Below, one piece after another: positions 1 to 11,168 of a stretch of DNA of 64,000 bases. The first letter of the stretch is position 1, and each line of letters begins with the position of its first letter. The notes under the pieces are model-generated. The model was not told where the DNA came from, did no database searches, and worked only from the letters and a program-made list of their open reading frames with translations. A program made the position numbers and the translations under genes. Source of the DNA: Tricholomella constricta (lineage: Eukaryota > Basidiomycota > Agaricomycetes > Agaricales > Lyophyllaceae); the NCBI GenBank assembly GCA_013368375.1, contig JAACJP010000035.1, forward strand, positions 62,001 through 126,000, written 5' to 3'.

Positions 1-830
1 CGGGGATGTGCGGACCTCCGCGGATCGTTGTCCGTGGGCACACCCAGCACTGTATATGCGTTGGGGTGGGGGGCAGCGGGGTGGCTAGCGGGGGATCTGC
101 AGACCTCCACGGATCGTTGTCCAGCACTGTATATACGTTGGGGTGGGGGGCAGTGAGGTGGCTAGCAGGGGATCTGCGGACCTCCGCAGATCGTTGTCTG
201 TGGGCACACCCAGCACTGCGCAGCTGATATGGTGCCGTTGGGGGCTAGCGGGGGATCTGCGGACCTCCGCGGTTCGGGCCTATATGGTGCCGTTTGGGCA
301 GCAGGGTGGGATCTGCAGACCTCCGCTGGAATGATGTAGCTGTGTGGCACGGTGTTAGCGGGGTCGCTACATGTAGCGTACTTGACGGCACCAGCGGGGC
401 CGCTGCAATGCCAGCGGGGCCCCTACATGTAGCTGTGTGGCACTGTACCAGCGGGCCCGCTGGTGCTGCAGCGGGCCTATACAGTGCTGTGGGGGGCAGG
501 GTGGCAGGGATCTGCGGACCTCCGCGGATGGTTGTCCGTGGGCACACCCAGTACTGCGCAGCTGATATGGTGCAGCGGGGTGGCTAGCGGGGGATCTGCA
601 GACCTCCGCGGATCATTGCTGCTGCAATGCCAGCGGGCCCCTACATGTAGCCGTGTGGCACTGTACCAGCGGGCCCGCTGGTGCTGCAGCGGGCCTATAC
701 AGTGCTGTGGGGGGGGTGGCAGGGATCTGCGGACCTCCGCGGATCGTCGTTTGTGGCCTGCATGCAACATGTGATGTTGGGGGGGCTAGCAGTCTGCGGG
801 GCTCATTGTTGATACCCTGATGCGCCATTC
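1..830. repeat. GC-rich tandem repeat, left end region of KDZ-2
   Basis: Roughly 85-95-base units are repeated in tandem. They contain GGACCTCCGCGGATCGTTGT, the block CCAGCACTGTATA and a G-run. A second unit type (about 360-490 and 605-715) carries CTACATGTAG and CACCAGCGGG blocks. The same unit types occur in inverted orientation at 33890-34575. The pair therefore behaves like long inverted terminal or subterminal repeats of one large element, here called KDZ-2. The left boundary lies outside the window. No coding sense is seen; ORFs here are by-products of the high GC content. Confidence 0.85.
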
Positions 831-1030
831 TGTTCCCTTTTTAAAACAACCACATCTGCGGACATGCATCAAAGCCCTCTCTCTCTCTTCCAACCTTAAT
901 TTACCAACTATTTCTGGGATGTCCCTGCTCATTATGTTTCATTTATAGGACTCATATATGCATGACATGTATTTCCATTATCAGCCAAAAAAAAATGAGA
1001 AAGTGTCCAAGGTAAGTAAAGCTTCCACCC

Positions 1031-1236
1031 CTAATCATCTAGAATGTTGGACGGTATGTGAGCAAAGGAGGCAGCGGTGTATTGTCCGCGGGGTACTGCA
1101 ATTGCAAGCTCCTCATTGATTTCATTGTCTGAAAATTGCAATAAGCCCTCAAGCATTTCAATGGGTGGTCTCCGAGGGTTTCCGGTCCTGACTCTAACCC
1201 CTTCCTCACCTGAGTCATCCGAAAGAGACAGGACCT
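1031..1236 (-). pseudogene. C-terminal block of the split KDZ-2 acidic accessory gene (block 4 of 4)
   Basis: Read on the minus strand this is an open frame from the A1 insertion edge to a TAG at 1031-1033. It begins with an acidic stretch (EVLSLSDDSGEEG) like the one ending at 3389 on the other side of A1. The frame joins exactly to the 3389-3642 block when A1 and one 8-base TSD copy are removed. Cut off from its promoter and upstream exons by three insertions totalling about 21 kb, it cannot be expressed normally. The function of the parent protein is unknown. Confidence 0.75.
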
Positions 1237-1244
1237 CCGCAGGG
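1237..1244. repeat. Target-site duplication of A1, left copy
   Basis: The octamer CCGCAGGG here is repeated at 3389-3396, directly flanking element A1. Confidence 0.9.
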
Positions 1245-1528
1245 GAGGTCTTTACACTCCCCCACCTATTCTGATCGGAATCCTATCGGACTCCTAGGAA
1301 TTCCTAGGACCATCCTAGGACTCCGATCAGACCAGTTGCATAGGACTTTATCAAGAGAATCCACTCATTTGGACCAGTCCGAGTCCTATCTAGTCCGATC
1401 AGAATCTGTCGGACTGTCAGATCGGACTCGGACTCCGATAGGATTCTGACACGGAATAATCCGACGGAATCCTCGGACATCCTAGGACAGTCCGTTAACC
1501 CAACATTTTTCGTGAAAAATAATTGCAA

Positions 1529-1612
1529 GAGCGAGGATTGAACTCTCGCTTTGCAACACGCAAGGTTTGAGCATAGCAAGGTTAACCAGGCCATTGAGCC
1601 CATTCTGGATAC
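1529..1612 (-). other. tRNA-like module in A1
   Basis: On the minus strand there is an A-box-like GGCTCAATGGCCTGG and a B-box-like GAGAGTTCAATCCTC with pairing flanks (AGCGAG/CTCGCT), spaced as in a tRNA. Compared with the A2 copy it has lost three bases in the A box (GGCCTGG against GGCCTAATGG). It is probably tRNA-derived, as in SINEs, rather than a working tRNA gene, because no convincing acceptor stem closes it. Confidence 0.6.
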
Positions 1613-1689
1613 ATCCACGGTGTGCCCCATGTTGTCAGATGATGCACGTGCTTGAGGCACCATCGTCTTGGCTCACGCTGCACCCCAAC

Positions 1690-2990
1690 TGCACCCCGAC
1701 CAGCTGCCGTGGCCCGACGACAACGGCGACCACGACACCACTCGACACGACGATCGAGGGGAAGAAGGGGGACACAGACAAGGGCAGACCCCAGCTGGGG
1801 GAGAGCCGCATGGTGCGTGTGTCACTGCGCCCGCCGTTGCCACGTCTCCACACCCTGACGACCTCCATCACCACCAACTGCAGCTGCCCAACCCCAACGA
1901 TGACGGTGACCACCACCTCACCACCACCACCACAACGACACCACGACGAAGACGACACCGCCACCACACCACCACCACACGACGACGGCGACGGCACAAC
2001 GACACCACCACCACCACAACGACACCACCACCACCACCACGACCTCACCACCACCACACGACAACGACGACCACCACCACAACGACACCACGACGACGGC
2101 GACAGCGTCAACGGCACGACGACACCACCACCACCACACGACGACGGCGACGGCGGCGACGGTATGACGGTGACCACCACCACACCACCACCACCACAAC
2201 GACACCACGATGGCACCATCACTACAACGACACGACGACGATGACGGCGGTGACGGCGTCGACGACGACCCACGATGGCACCACCACCACAACGACATGA
2301 CGACGATGACGGCGGCGATGGCACGACGGCCACCACCACCACGACCCCACCACCACACGACCACGACCACGACCACCCCACCACCAGACGACCACCACGA
2401 CGACCACCCCACAACCACCACTACCTCAACGACGACGACGACCACCACAACGACGGCCGCAGCACCACGACAACGGCCGCAGCACCACGACGACAACGGC
2501 CACCACCACAACCACCACCACCTCAACGACGACAACGGCCACCCCGACGACAACGGCCACCACGACGACGGCCGCAGCACCATGACGACGGCCACTACGA
2601 CACCACCACCACCAGCACCAGCACCCGACCAGCACCAGCACCCGACGGCCACCACCAGCACCCGACCAGCACCAGCCAGCACCCGATCAGCCGACGGCCA
2701 CCCCACGCGACGGCCACCACACCAGCACCCGACCAGCACCAGCACGGCCACCACCCCACGCGACGGCCCCCACAGCACCACCACCACCCCGACAACACCA
2801 CCCACAGCACCACCACCACCCACACACAGCACGACGACGACGGACGATGGCCCCCACAGTGACGACGAACGCCCACAGCACACGACAACGATGGCTACCA
2901 CACCACTATGACCACGACGACGACGAGGGCCACCACACAACCGCGACCACCATGACCACGACGAGCACCGCCACACTACCACACCGCCAC
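1690..2990. repeat. CAC/GAC simple-sequence block in A1
   Basis: This is a long degenerate array of CAC, GAC, CCA and ACGACG words, C-rich on the plus strand. It would translate to His/Thr/Pro/Arg low-complexity sequence in every plus frame and Val/Trp/Gly sequence in the minus frames. It is not considered coding. Confidence 0.9.
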
Positions 2991-3388
2991 CATACCACGA
3001 TGAATGCGGGGGTTTAGAGTTAGGGTACCAGTTGCGGGTGCGGGTGCGGGCATGAGTATATAGGACATACATATATTGTTGTTTCTACTTAATTTGAAAC
3101 AACAAGCCACTTTTTTCTAATTGAAACTGTACTGCAAGTTGAAATGAAAGAGTTCGGACTTCATAAGGTTATTGTATGGACAAGATTTCATAAGTTAGAA
3201 TACATAGTCCTATCAGAGTCTTACGGAGTCCGATCGGACTTCATAAGCTTATTTTGTAAACAGAACTACATAAGTTGCTGATTTGCAATAGTCTGATCAG
3301 AGTCCTAGGATGGTCCTAGGATGGTCCTAGGAGTCTGATCAGAGTCCTCGGAGTCCGATCGGAATAGGTGGGGGAGTGTAAAGTACTG

Positions 3389-3642
3389 CCGCAGGGCTAT
3401 CATCATCTGAAAAGGTGATGATGTCGGGTTCACGCGCCGGCGACTCCGCGGGGTCCTCCTCGTCAGAAAATTCAATGTCGGGTTCAGCAGGGTGCTCCAC
3501 AATGACATTGGGTTCAGGTGCCTCGGGGTCCTCATCATCTGAAAACGTGATGCTGGGTTGACGTGTCGGCGACTCCGCGGGGTCCTCCTCGTCAGAGAAT
3601 TCAATGTCGGGTACTGCAGCGTCCTCCTCATTGGGACCTGGT
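3389..3642 (-). pseudogene. Block 3 of the split KDZ-2 acidic accessory gene
   Basis: The minus-strand open frame encodes repeated acidic motifs of the form DIEFSDEEDPAESP and ITFSDDEDPE, about 85 residues with many D/E/S. It lies between KDZ-1 (3651) and A1 (3388) and reads in phase with 20248-20293 on one side and 1031-1236 on the other once the insertions are excised. Repeats of FSD(E/D)EDP suggest a flexible acidic tail. No enzymatic motif is present. Confidence 0.75.
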
Positions 3643-3650
3643 GACTCCGC
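3643..3650. repeat. Target-site duplication of KDZ-1, left copy
   Basis: GACTCCGC is repeated at 20248-20255. Eight bases is the TSD length known for KDZ-superfamily elements. Confidence 0.92.
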
Positions 3651-4012
3651 CACTTCAGTCAACCCCCTGGAGACCCCTTATTAGGGTAGTTAGTCCCACT
3701 GTGAAAGACTACCCTAACTAGGGCCTAGACCATGGTTCGGGACCACCCCCCCTGGGCATCCCAATATTAGGCATGGTCCTCCCACATTGGTCTTTCCCAA
3801 CCATGCCCAGGGAGTGCCAAGTATTGTAATCTTGTCCAACTGTAATGTGGGGCTGCCCAAGAAATATGGGCAAGCCCAGCATGTCACGTCACACTTATAG
3901 CCAAGACCATAGAATAAAACATGGTTCAATCAGGCACTTGGAAAGTTTTAATGAGCATCATGTCAGTTTTGTCAAGCCGGCATAGTCCAGAACAAACAAA
4001 TGAAAATTTGAT
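3651..4012. repeat. Left terminal inverted repeat of KDZ-1
   Basis: Matches the reverse complement of 19818-20247 almost perfectly for the outer 290 bases and well for a further 70. It contains an imperfect hairpin, TTAGGGTAGT...ACTACCCTAA, 40-80 bases from the tip. The 71-residue ORFs in each arm simply mirror each other and are not genes. Confidence 0.93.
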
Positions 4013-4328
4013 TAGATACAAAAAAAATGAAAGCAAGTAGAAGAATAAGGTGTCTTAATGCAATAATGAGGTTAACAAAAAAATATCTTGTCAGTTAGTA
4101 ATATCTTTTGACCAGCATATATTTGGTATATTCAAAGCTTGCACTCCATTCTCTTCACCTTGGGCAGAGCAACATCTATCCAGTTAATTTGAAGTGTAGT
4201 TTACATGTTCACCATGCATTTGGTAGGATATTGTACTATTTGTATTTAATAATTTATAAAGGAGGGCCAAATTTATATAGCCAGCAACTATATTTGAACC
4301 ACTCAGCAACTTTAGTGGTGCTGAATTT

Positions 4329-4800
4329 CAGATGAGTTGGGCAAGACCACACCTCGCAAATGTGGTGAGCGGGAGTCCCAATACAGGTGCAACTTCTTTT
4401 GGTACTCCCATCTTGGATGGTCCTAGACCAGTTGGGCAAGACCACACCTTACAAATGTGGTGAGTGGGAGTCCCAATACAGGTGCAACTTCTTTTGGTAA
4501 TCCCATCTTTGATGGTCCTAGACCAGTTGGGCAAGACCACACCTTACAAATGTGGTGAGTGGGAGTCCCAATACAGGTGCAACTTCTTTTGGTACTCCCA
4601 TCTTGGATGGTCCTAGACCAGTTGGGCAAGACCACACCTTACAAATGTGGTGAGTGGGAGTCCCAATACAGGTGCAACTTCTTTTGGTAATCCCATTGTT
4701 GATGGTCCTAGACCAGTTGGGCAAGACCACACCTCACAAGTATGTTTGGTGGGAGTCCCAATTGGGGTGTCCCACACTACCTGGGCAAGACCTTAGCTCA
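4329..4800. repeat. Left subterminal tandem repeat of KDZ-1, 95-bp unit, about 5 copies
   Basis: The unit contains GTTGGGCAAGACCACACCT, GTGGGAGTCCCAATACAGG and GATGGTCCTAGACCA. Copies start about 95 bases apart with few differences. GGGAGTCCCA and TGGGCAAGACC also occur, in other contexts, in the right subterminal array and in the TIR, so these words may be transposase-binding sites (inference). The flanks 4013-4328 and 4801-4981 are AT-rich and show no gene. Confidence 0.9.
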
Positions 4801-4981
4801 AATGGGAGTCCCAGTATTCAGTTCCTACAGTCAAGTAAAGGTTTTAGGAGAATTGTCATTCAAACAGGTATAGTTCATAAATGCATTGAAAATGTCAAAC
4901 ACAGTCCATATATGGATATAAAAGTATGATATAAAGGAGTACATATAATCTACGGGCATAAGTTCTGAAAAGGCTAAGAAA

Positions 4982-7900
4982 CTAGTACCCATACTCATCA
5001 TCATCATCAGCATCATATTGGTTTTGATAAGTAGGAGGCTGACGTTGCATCACATACTCTCTTTCTGCACCTCCACGTGATGGGCCAGCTACAGGTTCCC
5101 TACTGTCATGCTGTGCACGTGCTTGTTGTGGAATCGGAGCAATTACACGAGGGGCCTGTTGAATGTCGCGAAGCTTCCGCTTCTTCACTGGAGGCTCCAT
5201 GCCTTGAGAATCCCGAGCACGATAAGCAGGTGGCTGAGTAGCATGTGCGTGAGGCTGCATATACGGATGTGATTGTAGGGCCGGGAAATGGCTGTTCTCG
5301 TGCCGACTATCACCAGAGTAGTGAGAGCGACCATCGGCTATCTCCAGATCAGCATCTTCATCATCAGAATATGGTTGGCGATGTAGTGGGACTTGGTTAT
5401 AGTGATTGCGTGGATCCCTGTCACTGGTGTACTGGTGACGTCGAGCGGACTTCACAGTCCGATTCCATGAGCGGTGATGTCTACCGCGGGATGGTGCTCG
5501 GAGATCAAGATATGGGTGTTCTGCATGTGACCTTTGCAGGGGTGGCAGACGTTCGGACTGATGGCTCTTGCCAGGGGGGCGACCATTACGGGGCTCGTTT
5601 AGCGTCTGGGAGTGCTGAGTAGGGTGGCCACTGACGTCATCTTCTGATTCTGAACGGTCTTCAGGATCTAAACGGTGCTCCTTAGTTTTGGAAAGCTCTC
5701 GCTTGTACTTCTTAGAATCAAGGAGCGTCAGGAGCACTACTCCATCGGTATTGATCACCAGTGGAACATTCTCTTGCTCATGTAGAGACAATGCCTTTTC
5801 CTCTGAAGGCTGCCGTTAGTTTACATCTTAACGGTCAGAAATGTGACAACGTACCATCATCCCAAGAAACAATCCTCACAATCTCATCAAAGTCTTTGTC
5901 CTCTATTGACTTGACTCGGTTATTGATCATGGCCTTCAGTTGCTTACTCCCAAAGTTCTTTGGCTCGCAATCAAGGCCTGGAGAGACAAGATCGATGGGC
6001 CAGCCTTCGAGGCGCATTTGATGGGTATATGCCATGTCGGCCCAGTGCTTCCACTGCATGGTGAGACTGTTGGCCTCTCTGTCCGAGAGTTTGTGTCCAA
6101 TAATATGACCTGTAGTCAAGACAGCGTCAGAATATTGAGGTGTGTACAGAGGTAAAAACATACCTATGTCACTTCGCATAATCTCCCCCAAAAGGCGGCG
6201 ATGGTGGTCTCTCAAGGCCGTCCCTCTGGTTTGTTCCCAGTTGACGGGGAACCGACTTCTTGCAACTGCGACGTGGCGACTGCGTACTTCAGCATTTCTG
6301 GAATTATCTACGTTAGGCTAACATTAGGAGGCGTTTATATGCGACGTACTTGAACATTCCTTCGTAGTCACCCAGTTGCGAGTTGATCGAGGTCTTGTAT
6401 TCGTTTCGTACTGCTACGTATCCAGGTGAACCACCCCATGCAACACTGGCACTTGCTCCTCGAAGATCTCGCTCCGTGTCGACACCAAAGCCAAAGACAT
6501 GGACGCCGTATTGATCCCAGGCTTGAATGCTCTGATTTTAGGTCATCAGACACATCACTATGTTGAGAATACAAGGTGTTTACTTACCAAGTTGATGAAC
6601 GGTTCAAGTATCCGGCTCATAACTGCTTTAAAATTCCCTGTATCCCGTTTACCTTCAACATAGACAGACAGACGCTCCTTGTACCAGTCTAACTGCTCCT
6701 TGAAGTGTGCTTCCCGTGCATCGGCGCTGTGCGAGCCATCAAGTTCTTGGAGGTGCTTGTTGTACTCCTCTTTGACAAAAGCCTGCCAATCGCGTGCTGT
6801 CACTGTAGCGTATCCTCGTTAGTGACGGCGAAGCCTAAAGGTTCCGAAAAATGTACTATCATCACTGCGCTTTGTCTTCCCATGCTCGCCATACCAGGCT
6901 TGAAACGCATTCCAAGGATTTAGACGGCGAGGTCGCTTCACATCCTCGCCCACAGCTCGCTGTAAAACAAGCACTGACTTTCTGTACTTGACAGAAAGCT
7001 CTTCCAGGCTGTCACGGTAGACCTGGTAACTCGCCAACGCAGCAGTGACTGCTTCTTTGGGCAGAGGACCAGAGGTGAGATCACCCTCCGCCCAGTCACT
7101 GTTCCCTCCTGCCCTGTCCCATCCCTCTCCCTCTCCCTCCACTTCTCTCTCTCCGATACTATCCCCTCCCTGCTCGTCATCAGGTGCCTGCAGAGAAATC
7201 TGAGACTGAGCCCGCTGCTTGCCTTTCTGTTGAGCAGTCAAGCGCTCAGGAGACGTATTTGCCTCCTTCAGGAATGCCTCCTCGTCTTCTTGGTCCTGTT
7301 CTTCGATGGTGGGGGTTGTCACGCACCCGCGTTTGCGTTCACGAGCAAGAGCAGCTGCTTGCAATGCTGCCACCTCCTCGAAGTCTGATGCGCTAAGATC
7401 ACTCTCTGGCGCGGGGCTCTCCAGTGAGGAAGCATCCGTGATGCCTCCCCATTCCTCCTCCTCATTGATTTCACTGCTGGCAGAGTCCTCATTTCCACCA
7501 CCTGTGCCTTTGCCTTCGCCACCACTATCCTGACCTCCGCCACCACTATCCTGACCTCCGCCACCACTATTCTCATCTCCGCCACCCTCTTCTCCGCCAC
7601 CCTCTTCCCCACCACCCTCTTCCCCGCCACCCTCTTTCCTGCCCATGCCACCCTCTTCCCAACCCCCGCCACCCTCATCCCCGCCCCCGCCACCCTCATC
7701 CCCGCCCCTGGCACCCTCATCCCCGCCACCCTCATTCTGACGCTCTGCACTACCCTTGTTGCCACCACTCATGCCATCTACATCCCCGCCGCCACCATTG
7801 CCATCTATATCATAATTGTTGAGTTCGTCGTCAAGCTCCAATTCGGCAGGGAGCATCAGGGTCAATGGAGAACTGGGCTCTCGTAACTCGACCTCATCAA

Positions 7901-8393
7901 TGGATCCAAACGTGTCCTTTAACCCGGATCCCCATACCCGACTAGAAATGAACTGATTATCGTCGTTGTCGCGTAGTGCAGAGGATCTGTAGGTTTTCAA
8001 ATGACATGGTCGTGGACGGTCCAAGGAAGGGGCCAACACAGATGCAGCCGCATTTGGAGGCGAGCATGGATGAGAAGGAGTGTCGGTAGCGGAAGATGCG
8101 TCACGAATATTCGGAGCATCAGGTGGAAGGGAATTGGTGCTGCCAGATGTGTCAGGGATAGCAGGAGGCTCGAATGCTGTCTCCGGATTCCCTGGCGCAG
8201 ATGCTGCATTCTCAGGAGGTGCTGAATTGGCACCAAATGCTGCATTCAACGCATTTTCCAGGCCGGCAGTAGCTAACGAGGAAGACTGCGAAGTATCAGG
8301 TTTTTTGCGTTTGCCTGATGACCGACTACCCAGAGGCAGCTGATGGAATGTACCCGATGGCTTTGAACGAGTAGTGCGCATTGGTAGTCTCAA
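4982..8393 (-). CDS. Unknown multi-exon protein of KDZ-1, about 1047 aa
   Basis: Six exons read by eye, complement of 4982-5802, 5855-6109, 6164-6297, 6350-6531, 6588-6802 and 6857-8393. All have GT..AG borders and consistent phases and end in TAG at 4982. The N-terminal third is Ser/Pro/Ala-rich with an LPLGSRSSGKRKKPD basic patch. Then comes a long Gly/Glu/Asp low-complexity run (about residues 195-300) and an acidic coiled-coil-like stretch. A conserved-looking part opens at about residue 490 with RRLNPWNAFQAWYGEHGK and runs to about 775. The tail is His/Arg/Gln-rich and ends DDDDEYGY. I recognise no named domain; similar large proteins with an NPWNAF-type motif occur near KDZ transposases in mushrooms (recalled, not checked). 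The gene faces outward toward the left TIR. Confidence 0.7.
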
Positions 8394-9425
8394 CTACAAA
8401 GGGATAATACATTTGTTAGAACACATAGACGTCGAATAAATAACTTGTAACATACTTATTGAAGCGAAAATGTTAGATTGGCCTTCACGCAAGCAAGATC
8501 TAAACGGCACAAGATTAGTCTGGAAAACCATCAATCCAGGTATTCAACTGTCAGTAAGTACTCTTTACATATATACAAAGGCAATTATTTGGAACTCATA
8601 ACTTCAGTCTTATATGTGTAGTATTGCCGTCAATTCAGGTCATCTGATTCAATCAAATTTACAATCATTATAATGAACTATTCTATTCTATTCAATGTGT
8701 CCAGATTCAAAGTAATAATTTGTCTACATTGCGTAAAGGTAAACTTGCTCATGTAATATGTAACGAACGCTGGCTTCAACATAAGGAGAGGCGCAGGCCT
8801 GCGCAGACGGAGCAGGCAACAGGCAGAGCAAGGCGATAATGGCAGGGCCCTGTCGTGAACATTGTCAACGGGATATGATGATAAATAAGAAAGGATACTC
8901 ACTTATACAGCACTCACAGCAGTGGGCGAATAAGGCAAGGAAGAGCGATGAAAATGACATGGTGGGAAGGTACCGCCCAGTTGACCTGCAAAATGGTGGC
9001 GTCAACAGCACGCAAGTAATGATAGAGAACGGTAAACCGACCAGGAGGCCCCAGGGCAGAGCACACAGCTTTGGGCACAATTGGGTTGACTTTACCTGAA
9101 AATGGCAGGCGGTGTTGTCAGAAGCACATAAAAACATAAAGTGGACAAGACTTAGCGTACATAGGGCAGGTGATGACGAGGCAGGCAACGACGGGGCACA
9201 GAAATTGGGTTGACTTCACCTGAAAATGGCAGGCGGGGTTGTCAGAAGCGCGTAAAAACATAAAATGGACGACTTACCAGTGGGGCAGCACTCACAGCTG
9301 GCACATACATATGGCAGGCAATGACGATAAACAGGGGGGGAGGGGGGTGATGACGAGCACCGTGGCAGGAGGCGACGAGCAGAGGGGGGCCGGCCGGCAA
9401 CGGGCAGGCCGTGAAGTGGGCATCC
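8394..9425. other. Intergenic spacer in KDZ-1
   Basis: No convincing gene. 8394-8750 is AT-rich. 8930-9425 holds degenerate repeats in which minus-strand GGTAAGTC-type donor sequences recur (plus-strand GACTTACC, TTTACCTG) along with AAAATGGCAGGCGG and CATAAAATGGAC blocks. It mirrors, in the other direction, the splice-like minisatellite at 10.1-11.0 kb. Confidence 0.5.
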
Positions 9426-9430
9426 ATGCA

Positions 9431-10103
9431 AAATTGTCATCAGGGTGGTAGAAAACATACAAATAAAAAAAAACTTACTGGAAGGGGCAGGCGACGATGA
9501 GCAGGGGGCCAAGAGACGACAAGCAGGGGGCCAAGAGACGATGAGCAGAGGCCAAGAGACGACGAGCAGAGGGGCAGGTAGTGAGATGGTGGAAGAACAG
9601 GAAAGAAAACAATATTGACAAGTGCACGCTCTTGCAGGGGGGATGTTTAGGGCAGGCCAGAGCCACCCATTACATAAACTGTACAGCTGCGGAACTTGCC
9701 GCGCTTTGGCCTGGGTTCGGACCCGTCAACCGGAAGCACGGTTCGGATGAGCAAGAGCCCGTCAACCGGAAGCACGTGCTTGTTGCATCCGGTTGACGGG
9801 CTCTTGCTCGTCCGAACCCAGGCCAAAGCGCGGCAAGTTCCGCAGCTGTACAGTTTATGTAATGGGTGGCTCTGGCCTGCCCTAAACATCCCCCCTGCAA
9901 GAGCGTGCACTTGTCAATATCGTTTTCTTTCCTGTTCTTCCACCATCTTACCTGCCCCTCTGCTCGTCGTCTCTTGGCCTCTGCTCGTCGTCTCTTGGCC
10001 CCCTGCTCGTCGTCTCTTGGCCCCCTGCTCATCGTCGCCTGCCCCTTCCAGTAAGTTTTTTTTTATTTGTATGTTTTCTACCACCTGATGACAATTCTGC
10101 ACA
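9431..10103. repeat. Large near-perfect palindrome
   Basis: The left arm (about 9431-9770) and right arm (about 9785-10103) are reverse complements. Landmarks include AAACATACAAATAAAAAAAA near 9450 and its complement near 10055, CTTGCAGGGGGGATGTTTAG near 9630 and its complement near 9890, and GGCCTGGGTTCGGAC near 9710 against GTCCGAACCCAGGCC near 9810. The centre holds short direct and inverted copies of GTCAACCGGAAGCACG. A fold-back of over 300 bp per arm would extrude as a cruciform or hairpin. Confidence 0.92.
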
Positions 10104-11050
10104 CTGCCCACCTGCCACTCTGCTCGTCATCGTTGCCTGCGCGCATGTAAGTCCCTTCTTCGTCCGGTGACACCTGGCTAAATCTTATTTTGCAGGCTGC
10201 TCGTCGCCGTCCCTCGTGCCCGTCACCCTCCCTGCCCATCGTCCTGTCCCTGCCCCTGCCCATCGCGCTCCCTGCTCGTGTCCGTCATGACCATGTAAGT
10301 CCCTTATTTATCGAGTACACCTCCCGCTAATTCTTGTTTTCCAGGTTGCTCGTCGTCCTCTCTGCCCGTTCCCCTCCCTGCCCATCGCCCTCCCTGCCCG
10401 TTCCCCTCCCTGCCCATCGCCCTCCCTGCCTGTTCCCCTCCCTGCCCATCGCCCTCCTTCCCTGCGCATCGCCCTCCCTGCGCATCGCCCTCCTTCCCTG
10501 CGCATCGCCCTCCCTCGTGCCCATCGCCCTCATTCCCTGCCCATCGCCCTCCCTCGTGCCCGTCGCCCTCCCTCGTGCCCGTCGTCCCTCATGCCCGTTC
10601 CCTTCCCTGCCCATCGCCCTCCCTCATGCCCGTCGCCCTCCCTCATGCCCGTTCCCCTCCCTGCCCATCGCCCTCCCTCGTGCCTGTCGCCCTCCCTGCT
10701 CATTTCTATCTCCATGTAAGTCCCTTCTTTGTCTAGTACACCTCTAGCTCATTCTTTTTTTCCAGGTTGCTCGTCGCTTCGTCGCCCTCCCTGCCCATCA
10801 CCCTGGGGCAATCCTTGTTTAAAGTGAGTATCTTCTTCTTTGTATATTTATCACCTGTTAACGTTTCTGTACGCGATCTTGCAGGCTCCTCCTTGCCCTC
10901 CTTGCCCGTCACCACCTGCTCATTGTTGACTGCTCTGCCCACCGTGCCCTCGGTAAGCCTGACCATAATTGTCCTCTTCGTTAATGTTGACCTGAATTAC
11001 TTCAGGTTAGTTCTTAATCCTAATTTGATTTGTAAGTAAGTTTCAACATG
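10104..11050 (+). repeat. Minisatellite with recurring splice-site-like modules
   Basis: Tandem 12-24-base words such as CTCCCTGCCCATCGCC and GTTCCCCTCC fill 10340-10720. At about 10148, 10291 and 10713 the array is cut by a near-identical motif: an ATGTAAGTCCCTT donor, about 50 bases, then TTTTNCAGG(C/T)TGCTCGTCG. The GT..AG spacers look like introns between repetitive exons, but the exon reading (Pro/Leu/Arg/Ser repeats) resembles no protein. This could be a non-coding transcript, the 5' leader of the Spt5-like gene, or amplified intron borders. Confidence 0.55.
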
Positions 11051-11168
11051 ACTATACCAGTATGTATTGCCACTGACTGATCTTTGCTGTCCTTAGGTCA
11101 CCATAAGTTAACTAGTTTTTCTCCCTATCTACAATATTTGTTATTATGTCGCTTAGAGTACTTTACAT

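Larger units (their letters stand above)
1245..3388 (+). mobile_element. Element A1, non-autonomous TIR element of 2144 bp
   Basis: The ends read GAGGTCTTTACACTCCCCC and GGGGGAGTGTAAAGTACTG, giving an imperfect inverted repeat, flanked by the 8-base TSD CCGCAGGG. Inside, in order, are an arm of repeated CCGATCGG and CCTAGG palindromes (about 1270-1480), a tRNA-like module, about 1.3 kb of CAC/GAC simple repeat, an AT-rich stretch and a second palindromic arm (about 3190-3365). No transposase is encoded; long ORFs in the simple repeat are artefacts. It is near-identical to A2 (37170-39307, opposite orientation), so it moved recently. An 8-base TSD fits hAT- or KDZ-type transposases, but the helper element is not identified. 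Confidence 0.92.

Noticed and set aside
1529..1612. Genuine tRNA gene
   Set aside because: A- and B-box-like sequences are present but no 7-bp acceptor stem closes the structure, and the module recurs inside mobile elements; treated as tRNA-derived.
1918..3072. Long minus-strand ORFs rich in Val/Trp/Gly (and the matching plus His/Thr ORFs), also at 37486-38631 and 21042-22314
   Set aside because: They exist on both strands and in several frames because the DNA is a CAC/GAC simple repeat with few stop codons; no Met context, splice or domain logic.
3680..3720. Telomere-like TTAGGG words in the KDZ-1 tips
   Set aside because: Only one TTAGGG and its complement occur, as arms of a small hairpin; not a telomeric array.
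3714..3929. 71-residue ORF repeated identically at 19969-20184
   Set aside because: It lies wholly inside the KDZ-1 terminal inverted repeats; identity comes from the repeat, and there is no codon bias or homology.
4982..8393. TET/JBP oxygenase, sometimes reported with fungal KDZ elements
   Set aside because: No HxD...H iron-binding motif or double-stranded beta-helix pattern could be seen in the reconstructed protein.
9431..10103. Reading the palindrome as a CRISPR-like or rRNA-type hairpin array
   Set aside because: It is one long fold-back, not short repeats with unique spacers; eukaryotic context.
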